From NCBI GenBank assembly GCA_958450325.1, contig OY288243.1, positions 35,020,678-35,084,677 on the forward strand: a stretch of 64,000 nt of DNA. Direction: 5' to 3'. The translations under genes and the position numbers were made by a program. This DNA comes from Agrostemma githago. Its lineage: Eukaryota; Streptophyta; Magnoliopsida; Caryophyllales; Caryophyllaceae. Under the pieces are notes generated by a model. That model was not told the origin of the DNA, ran no database searches, and saw only the letters and a list, made by a program, of their open reading frames with translations. Of this stretch, positions 36,251-48,108 are shown in pieces; position 1 is the first letter of the stretch, and every line of letters begins with the position of its first letter.

Positions 36251-38626
36251 AGACCTGAAATCGTGTAGAATCTACAAAAACACTCACTCAAAGCAAAATG
36301 TTAGAAGAAACGGCTCTAAAGAGCGCGTTCCGACCGGAAAAGACAACGGAATCGAGGGAATAAATCTATATAATAAATAATCGAATCTAACAATGAGATG
36401 AAAACTAAGATCACGGGTTCGCAATAGATGTTCAACAGTTATGCGACAATAATAATAAACACATAAACATGCTAGTCGGCTATAACACGTTCTCTCGAAT
36501 CGTGTCAACCTAGGAAGGATCTAACGGGAACTCGCAACTTATTAGACTCCCTACCAAATCGCGCGTGATCTAATCTTAATTCGGCTTTCACACAAGAACT
36601 GGAATTTCCCAAACAGATTAAAATGTTGTGGCCTTTAACAAATTAATCGACTAATAAAACACGCGAAAATGGTACTAGCATAATTATAAATTTAGTATCG
36701 AAGTAGCATAATCGTATAATAATCCATCGATCCCCCTCGACCCTAGCGAGAAAATTAGCTACGCATGATGATTACGAAACAACAAATCGCATACATATAA
36801 TTTATGATAAAAAGTGAAGCAAATAAATCTAACGATAAACGAACGGAAATCTAACGAACTAAACGGAGCAACGAATTGTAAATAGAGAAGATTACGACAA
36901 ACTAAGTAATTTACGATGAAGATTGAAAGTATAAAACTGAAAATTGCATAAACGAATTTACCGAAATCGAGTACGAGTTGAAACCGAGTGCTAGAATGCT
37001 AAGGGTCACGAGTTTTCTAATGTAAAATTTCTAAGTATCAAAAGTAGTCGTGATAGAAAAATAATACAACTCCTTGGTTATACAAAATAGGCGGAAATAA
37101 ACTAAGTGTGCACGCCGGCCCGCCGGCAGGCCGCCTGCCACATGCATGGGCCGAAGCACACTATAAAATAAAGCTTAAAATGCCTTTGTGTCATGCCGGC
37201 TGGTCAGCAGACGGCCTGTCAGGGCAGGCTGGCGCGCACAATACTAATGAAACAAGTATTGGGCCGCTTTCCACGGCCCAATGAATCGACACTTCTCATT
37301 TCTTCTTCGCCTAGACGTCCTAAAGCACGGGTTTTGTCTCGGGATCATTCTTCTAACCAGATATGAGTGTAATGCACATAAAGACCTGAAATCGTGTAGA
37401 ATCTACAAAAACACTCACTCAAAGCAAAATGTTAGAAGAAACGGCTCTAAAGAGCGCGTTCCGACCGGAAAAGACAACGGAATCGAGGGAATAAATCTGT
37501 ATAATAAATAATCGAATCTAACAATGAGATGAAAACTAAGGTCACGGGTTCGCAATAGATGTTCAACAGTTATGCGACAATAATAATAAACACATAAACA
37601 TGCTAGTCGGCTATAACACGTTCTCTCGAATCGTGTCAACCTAGGAAGGATCTAACGGGCACTCGCAACTTATTAGACTCCCTACCAAATCGCGCGTGAT
37701 CTAATCTTAATTCGGCTTTCGCACAAGAACTGGAATTTCCCAAACAGATTAAAATGCTGTGGCCTTTAACAAATTAATCGACTAATAAAACACGCGAAAA
37801 TGGTACTAGCATAATTATAAATTTAGTATCGAAGTAGCATAATCGTATAATAATCCATCGATCCCCCTCGACCCTAGCGAGAAAATTAGCTACGCATGAT
37901 GATTACGAAACAACAAATCGCATACATATAATTCATGATAAAAAGTGAAGCAAATAAATCTAACGATAAACGAACGGAAATCTAACGAACTAAACGGAGC
38001 AACGAATTGTAAATAGAGAAGATTACGACAAACTAAGTAATTTACGATGAAGATTGAAAGTATAAAACTGAAAATTGCATAAACGAATTTACCGAAATCG
38101 AGTACGAGTTGAAACCGAGTGCTAGAATGCTAAGGGTCACGAGTTTTCTAATGTAAAATTTCTAAGTATCAAAAGTAGTCGTGATAGAAAAATAATACAA
38201 CTCCTTAGTTATACAAAATAGGCGGAAATAAACTGAGTGTGCACGCCGGCCCGCCGGCAGGCCGCCTGCCACATGCATGGGCCGAAGCACGCTATAAAAT
38301 CAAGCTTAAAATGCCTTTGTGTCATGTCGGCTGGTCAGCAGGCGGCCTGTCAGGGCAGGCTGGCGCGCACAATACTAATGAAACAAGTATTGGGCCGCTT
38401 TCCATGGCCCAATAATCGACACTTCTTATTTCTTCTTCGCCTAGACGTCCTAAAGCACGGGTTTTGTCTCGGGATCGTTCTTCTAACCAGATATGAGTGT
38501 AAATGCACATAAAGACCTGAAATCGTGTAGAATCTACAAAAACACTCACTCAAAGCAAAATGTTAGAAGAAACGGCTCTAAAGAGCGCGTTCCGAGCGGA
38601 AAAGACAACGGAATCGAGGGAATAAA
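36251..38626. repeat. 1131-bp unit in 2.1 tandem copies
   Basis: Copies start at 36251, 37382 and 38513 (AGACCTGAAATCGTGTAGAA), exactly 1131 bp apart; the third is cut at 38626 after 114 bp. Copies one and two differ at only a few positions, so the duplication is young. The unit is AT-rich, with one GC-rich palindromic patch (GCCGGCCCGCCGGCAGG) near 37113 and 38245. No protein of note is encoded. It could be a tandem pair of LTRs or a non-autonomous LTR element, but no TG...CA ends or target duplication are seen. It truncates the upstream gene. Confidence 0.9.
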
Positions 38627-39645
38627 CTTATATAAACACGACACATCACAGGATAAAAAAATATATAAATTCATGATAATATAAATATATAAATATAAAT
38701 TTATTGGAGAAATATTGTAGATAATTAAAATAATATATGATTAAATAATACTCCCTCTGTATCTATATGTTCATCCTCTTCTATTAAAATACGGAGAGAG
38801 TAGTTTAGGCGAATTGTAGATGATTAAACTGATCAAATTAATAGATGAGGGATGTCACTAAATACTGATATTTATTAATGGAAAATATATGTTGCTTCCG
38901 AAATGTTACTTTGTACTATACTAGAATAGACCCGTGCAATGATGCACGGTATTTTTAATAAATTTATTTTATAGCATATTTCATTTAAGATTTTCAATTC
39001 TTTTTTTTTATAAATCTAACAATGGTACGTGTATGTATATATGAAAATATTTTTGATATTGCAAAACAAATCAAGATAACTGGATAATGTTTTGAAATGT
39101 CATTGTGTGTTTTAGTAAAAATATTACGTATATTTTTTATGCTCCGTATATGTCATCTTGCATTTAAAGATACATACTCATTTCTTTTTTCAATTACGGA
39201 GTACTATTTTGTAAAAAATGTGTACTGATAATTTTTTTTAGTTGCTATGGTGAAACAATTTTTTTGTATGAAAAAGCCTATGATTTAATTTAACTAAATG
39301 AAGGATTTCAATTTATTAATGAAGGATTTCTTGCATGTAGAGTTTTATTAATGTTATTCTCATAATTTCAAAGTCTCAATTTTCTACTTAAAACATAGTA
39401 TATGAATTAATATTAAGAATTGATTACTCGAGTAATATAATCTAAAAAAATTTAATAGCCCATATTTTTTTTAAAAAAAACTACACTAATTCTATATTTT
39501 TTTAAAAATTGAAGAGACATTAACCTCGAAAAACAAAAATATTATTTAGAAAAATGAAGTGTTTATACTTGTTTTTAATTTGATGATTTTCTTATTATAA
39601 ATTTGTTCAAATTATTTCAACTTTTTTTTGTCTTCTATGAAATTT
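38627..39645. other. AT-rich interval, no gene
   Basis: Contains a very short foldback resembling a deleted Stowaway end pair (TACTCCCTCTGTATC ... AATACGGAGAGAGTA, about 38750-38806) and a Helitron 3' terminus at 38921. Otherwise I see only A/T-rich sequence without coding potential. Confidence 0.7.
38921..38965 (-). mobile_element. Helitron 3' terminus
   Basis: On the minus strand: hairpin CCGTGCATCATTGCACGG followed by GTCTATT and CTAG, next base T. This is the usual Helitron 3' end. The matching 5' TC end is not clear; it may be the one at 41902, in which case a larger Helitron carrying the LINE lies here. Confidence 0.6.
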
Positions 39646-39832
39646 AATTGATTTGTTCTATTTTTTTGCAAGAATGTGTATGACTCTTTATTCATCCATG
39701 AAGGGCAAATATAGAGACTAGACTTACAAAAACTATCCTCTATGTGTGTAAAGAATACACAAAAGAATCAGCCTAACAACTCCCTACTGAGATCTATGTT
39801 TTGTCCTCTAAGTTTGATAAAAACATCAAATT

Positions 39833-40294
39833 TTACAAGCTAACCAATGTACATGCCTTTCGACTTCTACTATTAAAAATCTGTGCATTCCTTTCCGTCC
39901 AGATGTAGTAAGTAGTAGCAGCCAGTGTAGCCCTGTACCATTTATGTCTCCTATGCTTTTTTGCCCTTCTAGTCATACACCATTTCTTTTTAGCAGTAAG
40001 AACATTGCTTCTTTCTTGAATCTTCATCCAATCCTGTAATTCCCTCCAAACTTGTGCGGAAAAAGAGCAAGCAAAGAATAGATGTTCATGTGTCTCTAAT
40101 GCCGTTGCACACAACACGCATCTGTTTACTATGGTTGCCCCTCTCCTCTGCATGTTATCCAGGGTTGACAATCTGCTTTGCCCAGCCATGGATGCAATAA
40201 CTCCATGTTTAGGTATCATACTTGGTCCTTGAACTGCAGTAAGCCACTTTCTCCTCTTCCCCTTGTGCCGAAACCAATCATACACTGTGCTCAT
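39833..40294 (-). pseudogene. LINE ORF2 C-terminal fragment (zf-RVT)
   Basis: Open over 153 codons. Shows the zf-RVT arrangement IPKHGVIASMAGQSRL ... CVLCATALETHEHLFFACSF and a C-terminal TTYYIWTERNAQIF, as in plant L1 reverse transcriptase proteins. The upstream part is cut by the solo LTR (40319-41026) and continues at 41032. No enzyme domain remains. Confidence 0.85.
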
Positions 40295-40318
40295 CCGAAA
40301 GAAACCACCTGCAGTCCA

Positions 40319-41026
40319 TGTAGGGTTACAACCCTTAAACCCAAGGACCTGTTACGAGTATTACCCGAAAAGACAAAAGTAGAGGGATAACAATTATATC
40401 TTATTTGCAGTGGAACAGCGTATTAATAAGAAGTATAATAAACCCAGAAATATATATAATCTCCACGGACGGAATAAATAATCTCCAAGGACAGAATAAA
40501 TAATTCCCACGGACAGAATAAAGCACCCCAAACGTGATGCCTTCCTTGGTATCCACACGGGTACATAACTGCGACATATATGCTAGTATAAAGGTACGTG
40601 AGACCGTCTCACAACTTCTCTCTATATCTCTCTTATAACTCTTTATAAGACGAATATATGCTATGAGTCAATACTTTTTATTCCATATCTTGGTTCATCA
40701 TATGAACCTCCTTATATAGGAGATGAGAAGGTAGAATTAGGTTATTTCTATAACTCTAATTACCATAATTAGATTATCAGTATAACTCTAATTACTATAA
40801 CCCGACAACGCAGCTGGGTCCGTATTACTACTGACCCGATATATTTAATACACCATTGTATTAATAATATCTCGTACACATTGTGTGTGACCCGATGGGC
40901 CCACTTAAGACTACCAGACACGTAACTCATTTACATGTCAATCCGACATCGACCTCTAGCAAGGCATATCGGATATATAGACTTAAGCGGGTTAATCTGT
41001 ATAGGACAGTGGACATAACTCCCTCA
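40319..41026 (-). mobile_element. Solo LTR of the copia-like family
   Basis: 708 bp related to the LTR at 14266-14985 but more diverged, minus orientation, TG...CA ends (TGTAGGG ... CCCTCA on plus). The 5-bp target duplication GTCCA is perfect at 40314-40318 and 41027-41031. No internal region remains, as expected after recombination between the two LTRs. It inserted into the LINE fragment, so it is younger than the LINE. Confidence 0.93.
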
Positions 41027-41442
41027 GTCCATTCGTGCATCAGAGCCTTAGCTTTCTCAATGTCACCGTCCTACGTAATAATCTCATCTTGAATCTTTAG
41101 GATACTCTTGATGGTATTAGCATGCTTTTCCTTAGATTGTATCTCCCATATGTCCTGAGAACAGAATGTATAATGATGATTCCATCTGCTCCAAAGATCT
41201 TCCCCATAATCCGTTAGTTTCCACAGTCTGCAGCTTAACTGAGCCTTATTCCATGCTGAAATATCAACCCCATTAAAGCCTCCTTCTTCCCAAAGCGTGC
41301 AATTGATTTGTTCTATTATTATTACATGAAGTATCATTATTTATTTCTATATTAGGCATGATGCATTTTGGAGGGAACTTTTTAGTAACTTGTTATTCTT
41401 TTAGTTAATACGGGATTTGTTTTTCAATAGGCATAACATATA

Positions 41443-41902
41443 CTAGTATAGATCCCATGCAATTGCATGGTTTTAAATAATGGTAATATTACTATAAAAA
41501 AATATTAATAATTTATTACAATTTTGTGTTGAACATGAAAATATTATAAATATTAGTATTAAATAAAGGGGTTGATAATAAAGGGTAAAACTTACTCGTT
41601 TATTCAGTTAGTTAATAGAGTTGCTTAAATAAAAAATTTATTTAAAATAAGTCAAATACGGGTAATATTTAAATAAATACTCCGTACTTGCATAGTTTTT
41701 TTTGTATTTTTCAATTTTTATGATTATCATTAATTTAATTAGAATAATTAGAATTTATAAATACTCGTATAAGTTATTGTTGATTTGTACAATCAATTAT
41801 GTACTTATTATTACCATAATTGAAAATTGAGCTTTTGGAGGGAAAATTTTCAATGTGAGCACGCCACCTAAGCAGGTGTTATCCTCTTAGTAGTATAGAG
41901 GA
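41443..41902 (-). mobile_element. Short non-autonomous Helitron
   Basis: 460 bp on the minus strand: 5' end TCCTCTATACTACTAAGAGG at 41902, preceded by A; 3' end with hairpin CCATGCAATTGCATGG, then GATCTATA and CTAG at 41443, followed by T. Insertion between A and T without target duplication fits Helitrons. AT-rich, no coding capacity, so any movement would need a helicase/Rep protein from elsewhere. Confidence 0.78.
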
Positions 41903-42347
41903 TGCCTATTGTAATACTACAATCATCAATCAATATCAATATATATAATTAAAGGAGGTTTTTTTTTATTTTACAATCAATATTAACTATACTATTATTT
42001 TATTTCCGGGTTTTGATTAAACATAAGGTTAGAAGTAGACTTCTTAATTCTAACCCAAGACGAATTCAAACAAGACTTAATTCTTAGAAGTAGAATTCTT
42101 TTTATAAGCAACACAAGTCTACTAATTATTAATTAAATTACTATAATTACTATGCGCAACACGGGTAACATGTCATATTATATACAACAATAACAATAAT
42201 GCATGTGCTTAAAATTGATTGATAATGTAACACGTATAGATGATTATCATTATATTGAGTATATTAATTATTATTGATTATTATCAGTAATAGTATAAAA
42301 TAATAAATTTTGATTGAAAGTAAAATTCATACTTCTAACTTTATAAG
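41903..42347. other. AT-rich interval, no gene
   Basis: About 445 bp of AT-rich sequence before the gypsy LTR. Nothing recognised. The last five bases, ATAAG (42343-42347), would be the target duplication of the gypsy element. Confidence 0.7.
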
Positions 42348-44019
42348 TGTAGACACCCGCATTTTGACTGCCAGGTGTCTATGGTAGTCTCCAAAAAATA
42401 CCCGATGATGATCGGACACAAACATGCTCTAACGCGCTCGGATATGGGCTCGGAATCAGTAATGTCCGGCATGGGTTTTTAACGAGATACAAATCTCACA
42501 AAACAAACCTCAATTTCAGGCCCAGTGGGTCATTCCGAGTCAAACAAGACTAATTTGGGCCAAAACCGACATCAAAAATAAAAACCATCTTTTAGCGGCC
42601 GAGTCAAAACCCGGTCAAAGACGAATCCGACACAAAAATTGACTAAGTTCGCTTCTAGAAACTTGCGTCTGAACACAATCCTCAAAAAATCAAAAGAGTC
42701 AACTCCTTCCCTATTTCATCAACCCTATCCACTCGATCGAGTGGAGCCTCATAAACCGAACAGACCCGTTTTCTTAGGGCACTCGATCGAGTGCACTAGG
42801 GCCACTCGATCGAGTGACCCTAGGTCGTGGGGTTTCTCCTATAAATACCCCATCAACCCACCACATTTCACAACTTTGATCAACCCTTTTAACCATCAAT
42901 TTCAGCCAACTTTCACATGCAAATCACCCCACATTTCAACCCTAGCTTCAGCCCATGCAACACCGTTTTTCTGCCTCGTAAAATATTTTACGACCTCGGT
43001 CGACGCGTGTAAAGACTATCACGCGTTTACATTTTTTTCTAAAATTCATACACTTTATTTCAAAATTCACGACTTTGATTGATGTCTTCTACGATTAGTT
43101 ATATGTCGACGACTCTTTAGTCGTATCCGATGCACAACTAATTTAGACACCATTTTCGGCATGATAAGTCGGGACAAGGCATCGAGGTTCGGGATCAAGC
43201 TAGCATCACGCTTAGGTCCCATACGTGGACGCGTATTAAAATCTCCGTCCTTCGTTTAGCACACAACATAATGTGTGTTTAATCAAAGTTTGTCCAATTT
43301 TTCAAACTTACGGTCTTGTTTATATTTAATATATACGGGTCCGTTCATATTATTATTATTCTTATCGTTATTCCACTTATTCGTTATTTTCGTTTTGGCC
43401 GGGTTGTATTTCCGCCCGTGTAACTTGTAACCGATTTATTTGCCTTGCTTTTATTTATTTGCGTTTTACCGTTTATAAATGAACCATCGCATGCTAAATC
43501 ACCTCGACAGTAATTTGGATGCATTAAAATGATGTAGCAACCCATTCAATCTTTATATCTTGTAAAATGTTGTTTGCATATCATTTTACCGGATTACTAG
43601 CACGCGTATTAAAAATTCAAACGATATCTTAGTAGAGGCCGCCAATGTGCGGGCGGGGTTGGGTGTCCTTTGTGGGCTTCCCAACACGTACCCTCACCCC
43701 TTACTCAGAACCTCGGTTTTCGGATGCCCGAAACCTTTGGCGCACGAGAGTCATTCCATACACGATAACCGGTATTGACGGTATCGGTATCAAATGGTAA
43801 GGGACGAACCCAATAAACTCTGACATCGGAAATGGGCCGTATTTTGTACACGGCCCACTACGACTTAGGTAGGGTTCGAACGGGCCCGAACTCCCACAAA
43901 GTTCGGTGGCGACTCCACTTTGATTTAAATTTCCATTCGATCCATTCTCATTTGGAGATGCATTTGCCTACCCAAACCCGCGCGTGGCCGCGTCGGGGTG
44001 GACCTACGTCATGTCCACA
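42348..44019 (+). repeat. 5' LTR of the Tat/Ogre-like element
   Basis: Begins TGTAGACACCCGCATTTTG and ends ATGTCCACA, directly before the primer-binding site. It contains three copies of the palindrome ACTCGATCGAGTG (about 42732-42820), each on a GGGCC/GGCC-type background, followed by a CTATAAATAC promoter-like box at about 42839. Confidence 0.85.
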
Positions 44020-44020
44020 A

Positions 44021-44040
44021 TTTGGCGACTCCGCTGGGGA
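44021..44040 (+). other. Primer-binding site of the Tat/Ogre-like element
   Basis: TTTGGCGACTCCGCTGGGGA one base after the LTR end. This type of site is known from Ogre/Tat elements, where it pairs with a tRNA (tRNA-Arg in published Ogre descriptions, from memory). Confidence 0.8.
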
Positions 44041-45113
44041 TTAACTGATGCGTGACTTACCATCGGCATCCTCAGGGTGAGACTCGAATAGAAATCGTTT
44101 GACTAGTACAATACGCGTTTTAGTTTTACGGTTATGCATAACCCCATTTTTACCCGGGCCGGTACTGGTGACCGACGTCCCACTATACCACGACATATTC
44201 CGACTTGGATATGTTAAAGGTGTTCATAGCCGATTCGTATGGGTTTCGCGGCATGTTTTAAGCTCAACTCGACTTAGGAAGTCCGTCCCGATTCTCGTCT
44301 AGGCTATGTGCACTGGTATAGACCCCATTTAGACCGACCGAGACTTAGTGTAAAGCATACATGGCGTCGTTATAATGCTTGCGTGACTATGTGCTACTTG
44401 GTTTCCGTGTCGTTTTCAAAAATCATCATTTTAAAAATGCATCTTTTCAAAAATATTCAAATTTCAAAAACCGGGAAGCTACCGAATTTAGGACTCTTGA
44501 TTTTTACTCAAAATAGCCTATTTCTAGCCGGTATGCTGCCCATTTCGTTTTTCAACTCAAAAATGTCTTCGAACTTTCAAAATTGTGGTCCGATACACTT
44601 TCTGATTTTCGAAAAATCGGCCCTTTCCCCGAGTTTTCTCGGATGTTCCAAAAATAACCCCTTTTCAAACCTTCCTCTTCTTAGGACTTCTCGTATTTAG
44701 CAGTGTCGGGTCATGTCATAAGTTGTCGAAGTCTTTAGCGTCGAAACTCTGTCGATCTTACATCACGGGTTTCTTCCCTATCCCAGTCCGCTTATTAGGC
44801 TAAGGCAAGGCCCACCTACGTAAGACATACTCTTACAAAGGGGGGGGGTCCGTCCACACACTCGAGTCTAAAGTCTGGGGAAACCTCACGTGGACCTTCT
44901 TTCGAGCAGGACTTGGCCCACATAGCCGAATCCTAAGGAAGGCACACTATTCACGAGTCACCCGTCTAGGAGTCTTTGTCAAGTCGTTTTTTTTTTTGGT
45001 CTTTTGCCTGCTCGGGATGTACTTTTCTTTCTTTGGTTTCGAGGTCCGGGTTTGGTTTCTGATTGCGCGGTGTTCTTACAGACAGGCCACCGTCCACCAG
45101 ACACAACCGCAAA
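44041..45113 (+). other. Untranslated leader of the Tat/Ogre-like element
   Basis: About 1.07 kb between the primer-binding site and gag. Some short open frames but no recognisable protein. A run of G (44839-44846) and a run of T (44988-44997) are present. Confidence 0.65.
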
Positions 45114-46879
45114 ATGGAAGCAGCTCTGAACAATCTGAAGGCCTCCGTGGATGCCATGGCCGCCAAACAAACTGACATTGATGCCCAACTGACAGAAATG
45201 AGGGCTGGTCAAGTTGCTATCGTTGCTCGCATGGCTGCAGTGGAGCAAAGGGCTCCTAATGCCGAGGCTACTGGGCCTCTAGCTGAACTAGTTAGTGCGG
45301 TGCGCCGACTAGAGGAACAAGTTCATCTGGCTGGAAGTAATAATATCCATCGGGAAAATAGCCGGGAGTACTCCCCGGTGAGTGACAAGCTGCCCGCGAA
45401 CCTGAATCTCACGGGCTTACCCATGTTTGAGGGGACCGAAGATCCGTTACTACATGTACAGGCCTTCAAAGAATTCATGGCTATCAAAGGGGTAGATTCT
45501 TCAATGTTCAAGAATCTTTTTGCTGCATCCCTCGAGAAGCACCCACGGGCCTGGTACTATAGGCTAGACCCGAAGAAATACCCAACTTGGGATGATGTGG
45601 CTACAGAATTTGCTCGAAACTATGCTGATAACACCGAGATCCAGACCACAATGCGGTCTCTAGAGGTTATGGCCCAAGAACCTAAAAAGAAGGTTTTACC
45701 AAGTACCTTCAACGCTGGAGGGCCGAGAGTGTAAAACTGGTCGATAAGCCCAGTGAGAAGACTTTAGTGAAGGCCTTTGTCAAGAACCTCCTTCCCTCCT
45801 ACCGGGTCCACCTCCGGTATGCTGTCATATCTAATTTCACCACTCTCACTGAAATGGGTATGAGAATTGAAGATGATCTTAGACTAGAGAACCTTACTAA
45901 GGCCTCTAGCAAGGGATACCAAGGGGCTTCCTCGTTCACTGCCAAGCCCCCGGCTGCAACCCGCAGTATCTTTGACGCGGTTAATCTACTAGATGCCTCG
46001 TCCAAAAAGAATACCCCTCCTAGGGTGTTCACTGATATAGGGACTATCTATACATATGCCTTGCAAAGGCTATCTTCCAAGGGCCTGGTCCAACCGATAG
46101 GCCCAACTCCTGAAGTCCTAGTTGAAAAACGCTCCAAAAGCTACAATGCCAAGCCTATTGCCAATATCATCGGGGCAACGGGCATGATACCGAGAAATGT
46201 TGGAAGTTGAAGCATCTGATTCAGGACTTGATTGAGAGCGGGAAAATACCGTTACCCGGGGACAAGCCAAGCAACAAGGACAACCCCTTTAGCTCTCATG
46301 CTATCTTCACCGGAGAGGTGATCGACTGTTCTCACCTTATCTCTCCTTTCATCCCACAAATCAATGGGATCTGGTTCGATGATGAGGAGGATGTGTACCT
46401 CACCAAAGGGGAAGCTGTCCCTATCACTCCCGAAGAAATCCGGAAGGCTAAGTCCAAGGACTTAGCCAGTAACCACCTCGCCAATGCCGGTCGTCCTTAC
46501 CAAGCTACTAGCTCCAAGGACATCCCTGTCCCGGTAACCGTCACTGAACCTGCCATGACGGAAGATGCCATTGAAGAGCCAAACACTGACACGGCTCTTG
46601 TCAAACAACTAAAGAGGGCTCGGGTTGACCTCACTATATGGCAACTCTTGGTTAGCTCGCAAGAACATCGAGAGGCACTTACTAAGGCTCTCGATCAAAT
46701 CAAGGTCGACTCCCAGGTTACCCCTACTGAAATGGTAGCCACCATCATGCCTTACCTCAAGGGCAAGTCCAAGGAAGAAGGCCCATTAATCACCTTCTCA
46801 GAGTCCGACCTACCACCGTTCGGGGCCTCTCACAATCTGGCCCTGTACATCACAGTAATCTACCGGGGTAAGTATCTCC
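45114..46879 (+). pseudogene. gag of the Tat/Ogre-like element
   Basis: Capsid/nucleocapsid precursor. Likely start at the ATG 45114 (MEAALNNLKASVDAM), followed by a coiled-coil-like N-terminus and a retrotransposon-gag domain (GLPMFEGTEDPLLHVQAFKE, WYYRLDP, WDDVATEFARNY). The frame shifts near 45685-45700 (in CCTAAAAAGAAGG) and again upstream of about 46160, before a zinc-knuckle remnant (YHRGNGHDTEKCWKLKHL). It then runs open into the protease region and is interrupted at 46879 by the nested element. Inactive as it stands. Confidence 0.85.
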
Positions 46880-46959
46880 TGATGTGAGTTAGAATGAACT
46901 TTGAACAAGTGATTTGGAGATTGATAGTAAATTGAAATGAACGAAACAAAGCAACGAAA

Positions 46960-47989
46960 TCAGGTTGAAATAGTTGCTGTAAGTGATGATAGAACGTAAC
47001 CAAGGATAGTGTGGAAGAGTTGATCCCTTTGTTCAGTGTTGTGCGGGATGGGGTTGGCATGAAGTGTACGTAGTACCAAAACAGTATCATACGTTGGGGG
47101 TTCATAATCCTCTCTTTCTTCATCCCCTTCTTCTTCTCCCTCATTAAACATAGCCCCAATGCGTTGCTCCTCCTCCCACATCTCATCTCTCAAAGGCATT
47201 ATTTCTCTCAAGGTCACGACTCTCTTATTAGGACAAGCATTTTTATAGTGACCAAAGCCTTGGCACTTGAAGCAACGTACTTTGGACAAACTGGTTTCAG
47301 TGGGTGTCTTAATTGTGGGTTGAGTCGGGTTACTCTTAATGGTAAGGGGTTGGTTAGTGTTAACCGAATTTGCTTTGTTACTCCCCTCACTTCGTGACCA
47401 GGTATGACTTTTACTAGACTCACTCTCATACTTAGTTTTCCCTTGTGCCTCAATTTTCAAACATAACCCACACAAAGTATCAAAATCAGAGTATGGACAT
47501 AAATCAACTGTATTAGCAATACTACGATTTAACCCACGTAAAAACCTAGCCATTTTTATCTCTTCGTTTTCTTCTACTTCCCCCATTAATACCAAGTTCT
47601 CAAACTCCTCAATGTACTCGCTAACACTCATCCTTCCTTGTATGAGATTAGCAATTTTTTTGTATAAGGATAACTTATGCGTAGTTGGAACATACCTCTT
47701 GCGTAGCTTTCGTTTCAAGGATTCCCAAGAAGAAATCTTACCCTTTTCATCCCTGGTGTGTTGTATTTTCAGCCCTTCATACCAAAGAGAAGCCCCTTTG
47801 CTTGATTAGCTTCAGAATTGCGTACTTGCACCTCTCCTCGTCCTCCAAGTCTTTGAAATCAAAAAGCTTCTCAATGTTTCTTTCCCATTCCAAATAAACT
47901 TCAGGATCAGTACCTCCAATGAACTCAGGGAGTTCGTTCACTGTGATTCTGTCCACCGGCTCTCTTCTTGCTTGGAAACGAGAATTCAT
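46960..47989 (-). pseudogene. Ty3-gypsy gag of the nested element
   Basis: Encodes a gag with N-terminal ELPEFIGGTDPEVYLEWERN and a capsid part (SLYKKIANLIQGRMSVSEYI, FLRGLNRSIANTVDL), followed by a zinc knuckle CFKCQGFGHYKNAC (about 47243-47284). A one-base shift near 47790 separates the first 70 residues from the rest. The C-terminus runs into LTR sequence because of the internal deletion, so the end (from about 47013) is not original. No protease, RT or integrase remains. Confidence 0.85.
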
Positions 47990-48108
47990 GGCTGGGCTGG
48001 TAGTTCTCCAATGCTTTCTTTAGGTGCTCCAAGAAGTTAGGGTCGTCAAAGTTCACTCCTCCTGCCATGCCTTACGTCTTAGGAAGACCAAAGATCTGAT
48101 ACCACTAA

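Larger units (their letters stand above)
39661..41300 (-). mobile_element. 5'-truncated L1-type LINE, split by a solo LTR
   Basis: Minus-strand LINE 3' end, about 930 bp without the LTR. The A tail is seen as poly-T at 39661. A target duplication AATTGATTTGTTCTA is perfect at 39646-39660 and 41301-41315. The left part encodes a zf-RVT domain, and the right part (41032-41300) an upstream RT-connection fragment (VDISAWNKAQLSCRLWKL). 5' truncation is normal for L1. Confidence 0.9.

Noticed and set aside
36251..38626. Pair of LTRs of a retrotransposon
   Set aside because: No TG...CA ends, primer-binding site or target duplication could be placed; reported as a tandem repeat only.
38750..38806. 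Complete Stowaway MITE
   Set aside because: Only about 55 bp with imperfect ends; at most a deletion remnant.
42639..43082. 147-residue ORF inside the gypsy LTR
   Set aside because: Lies within LTR promoter sequence and repeats the ACTCGATCGAGT motif; no known protein.
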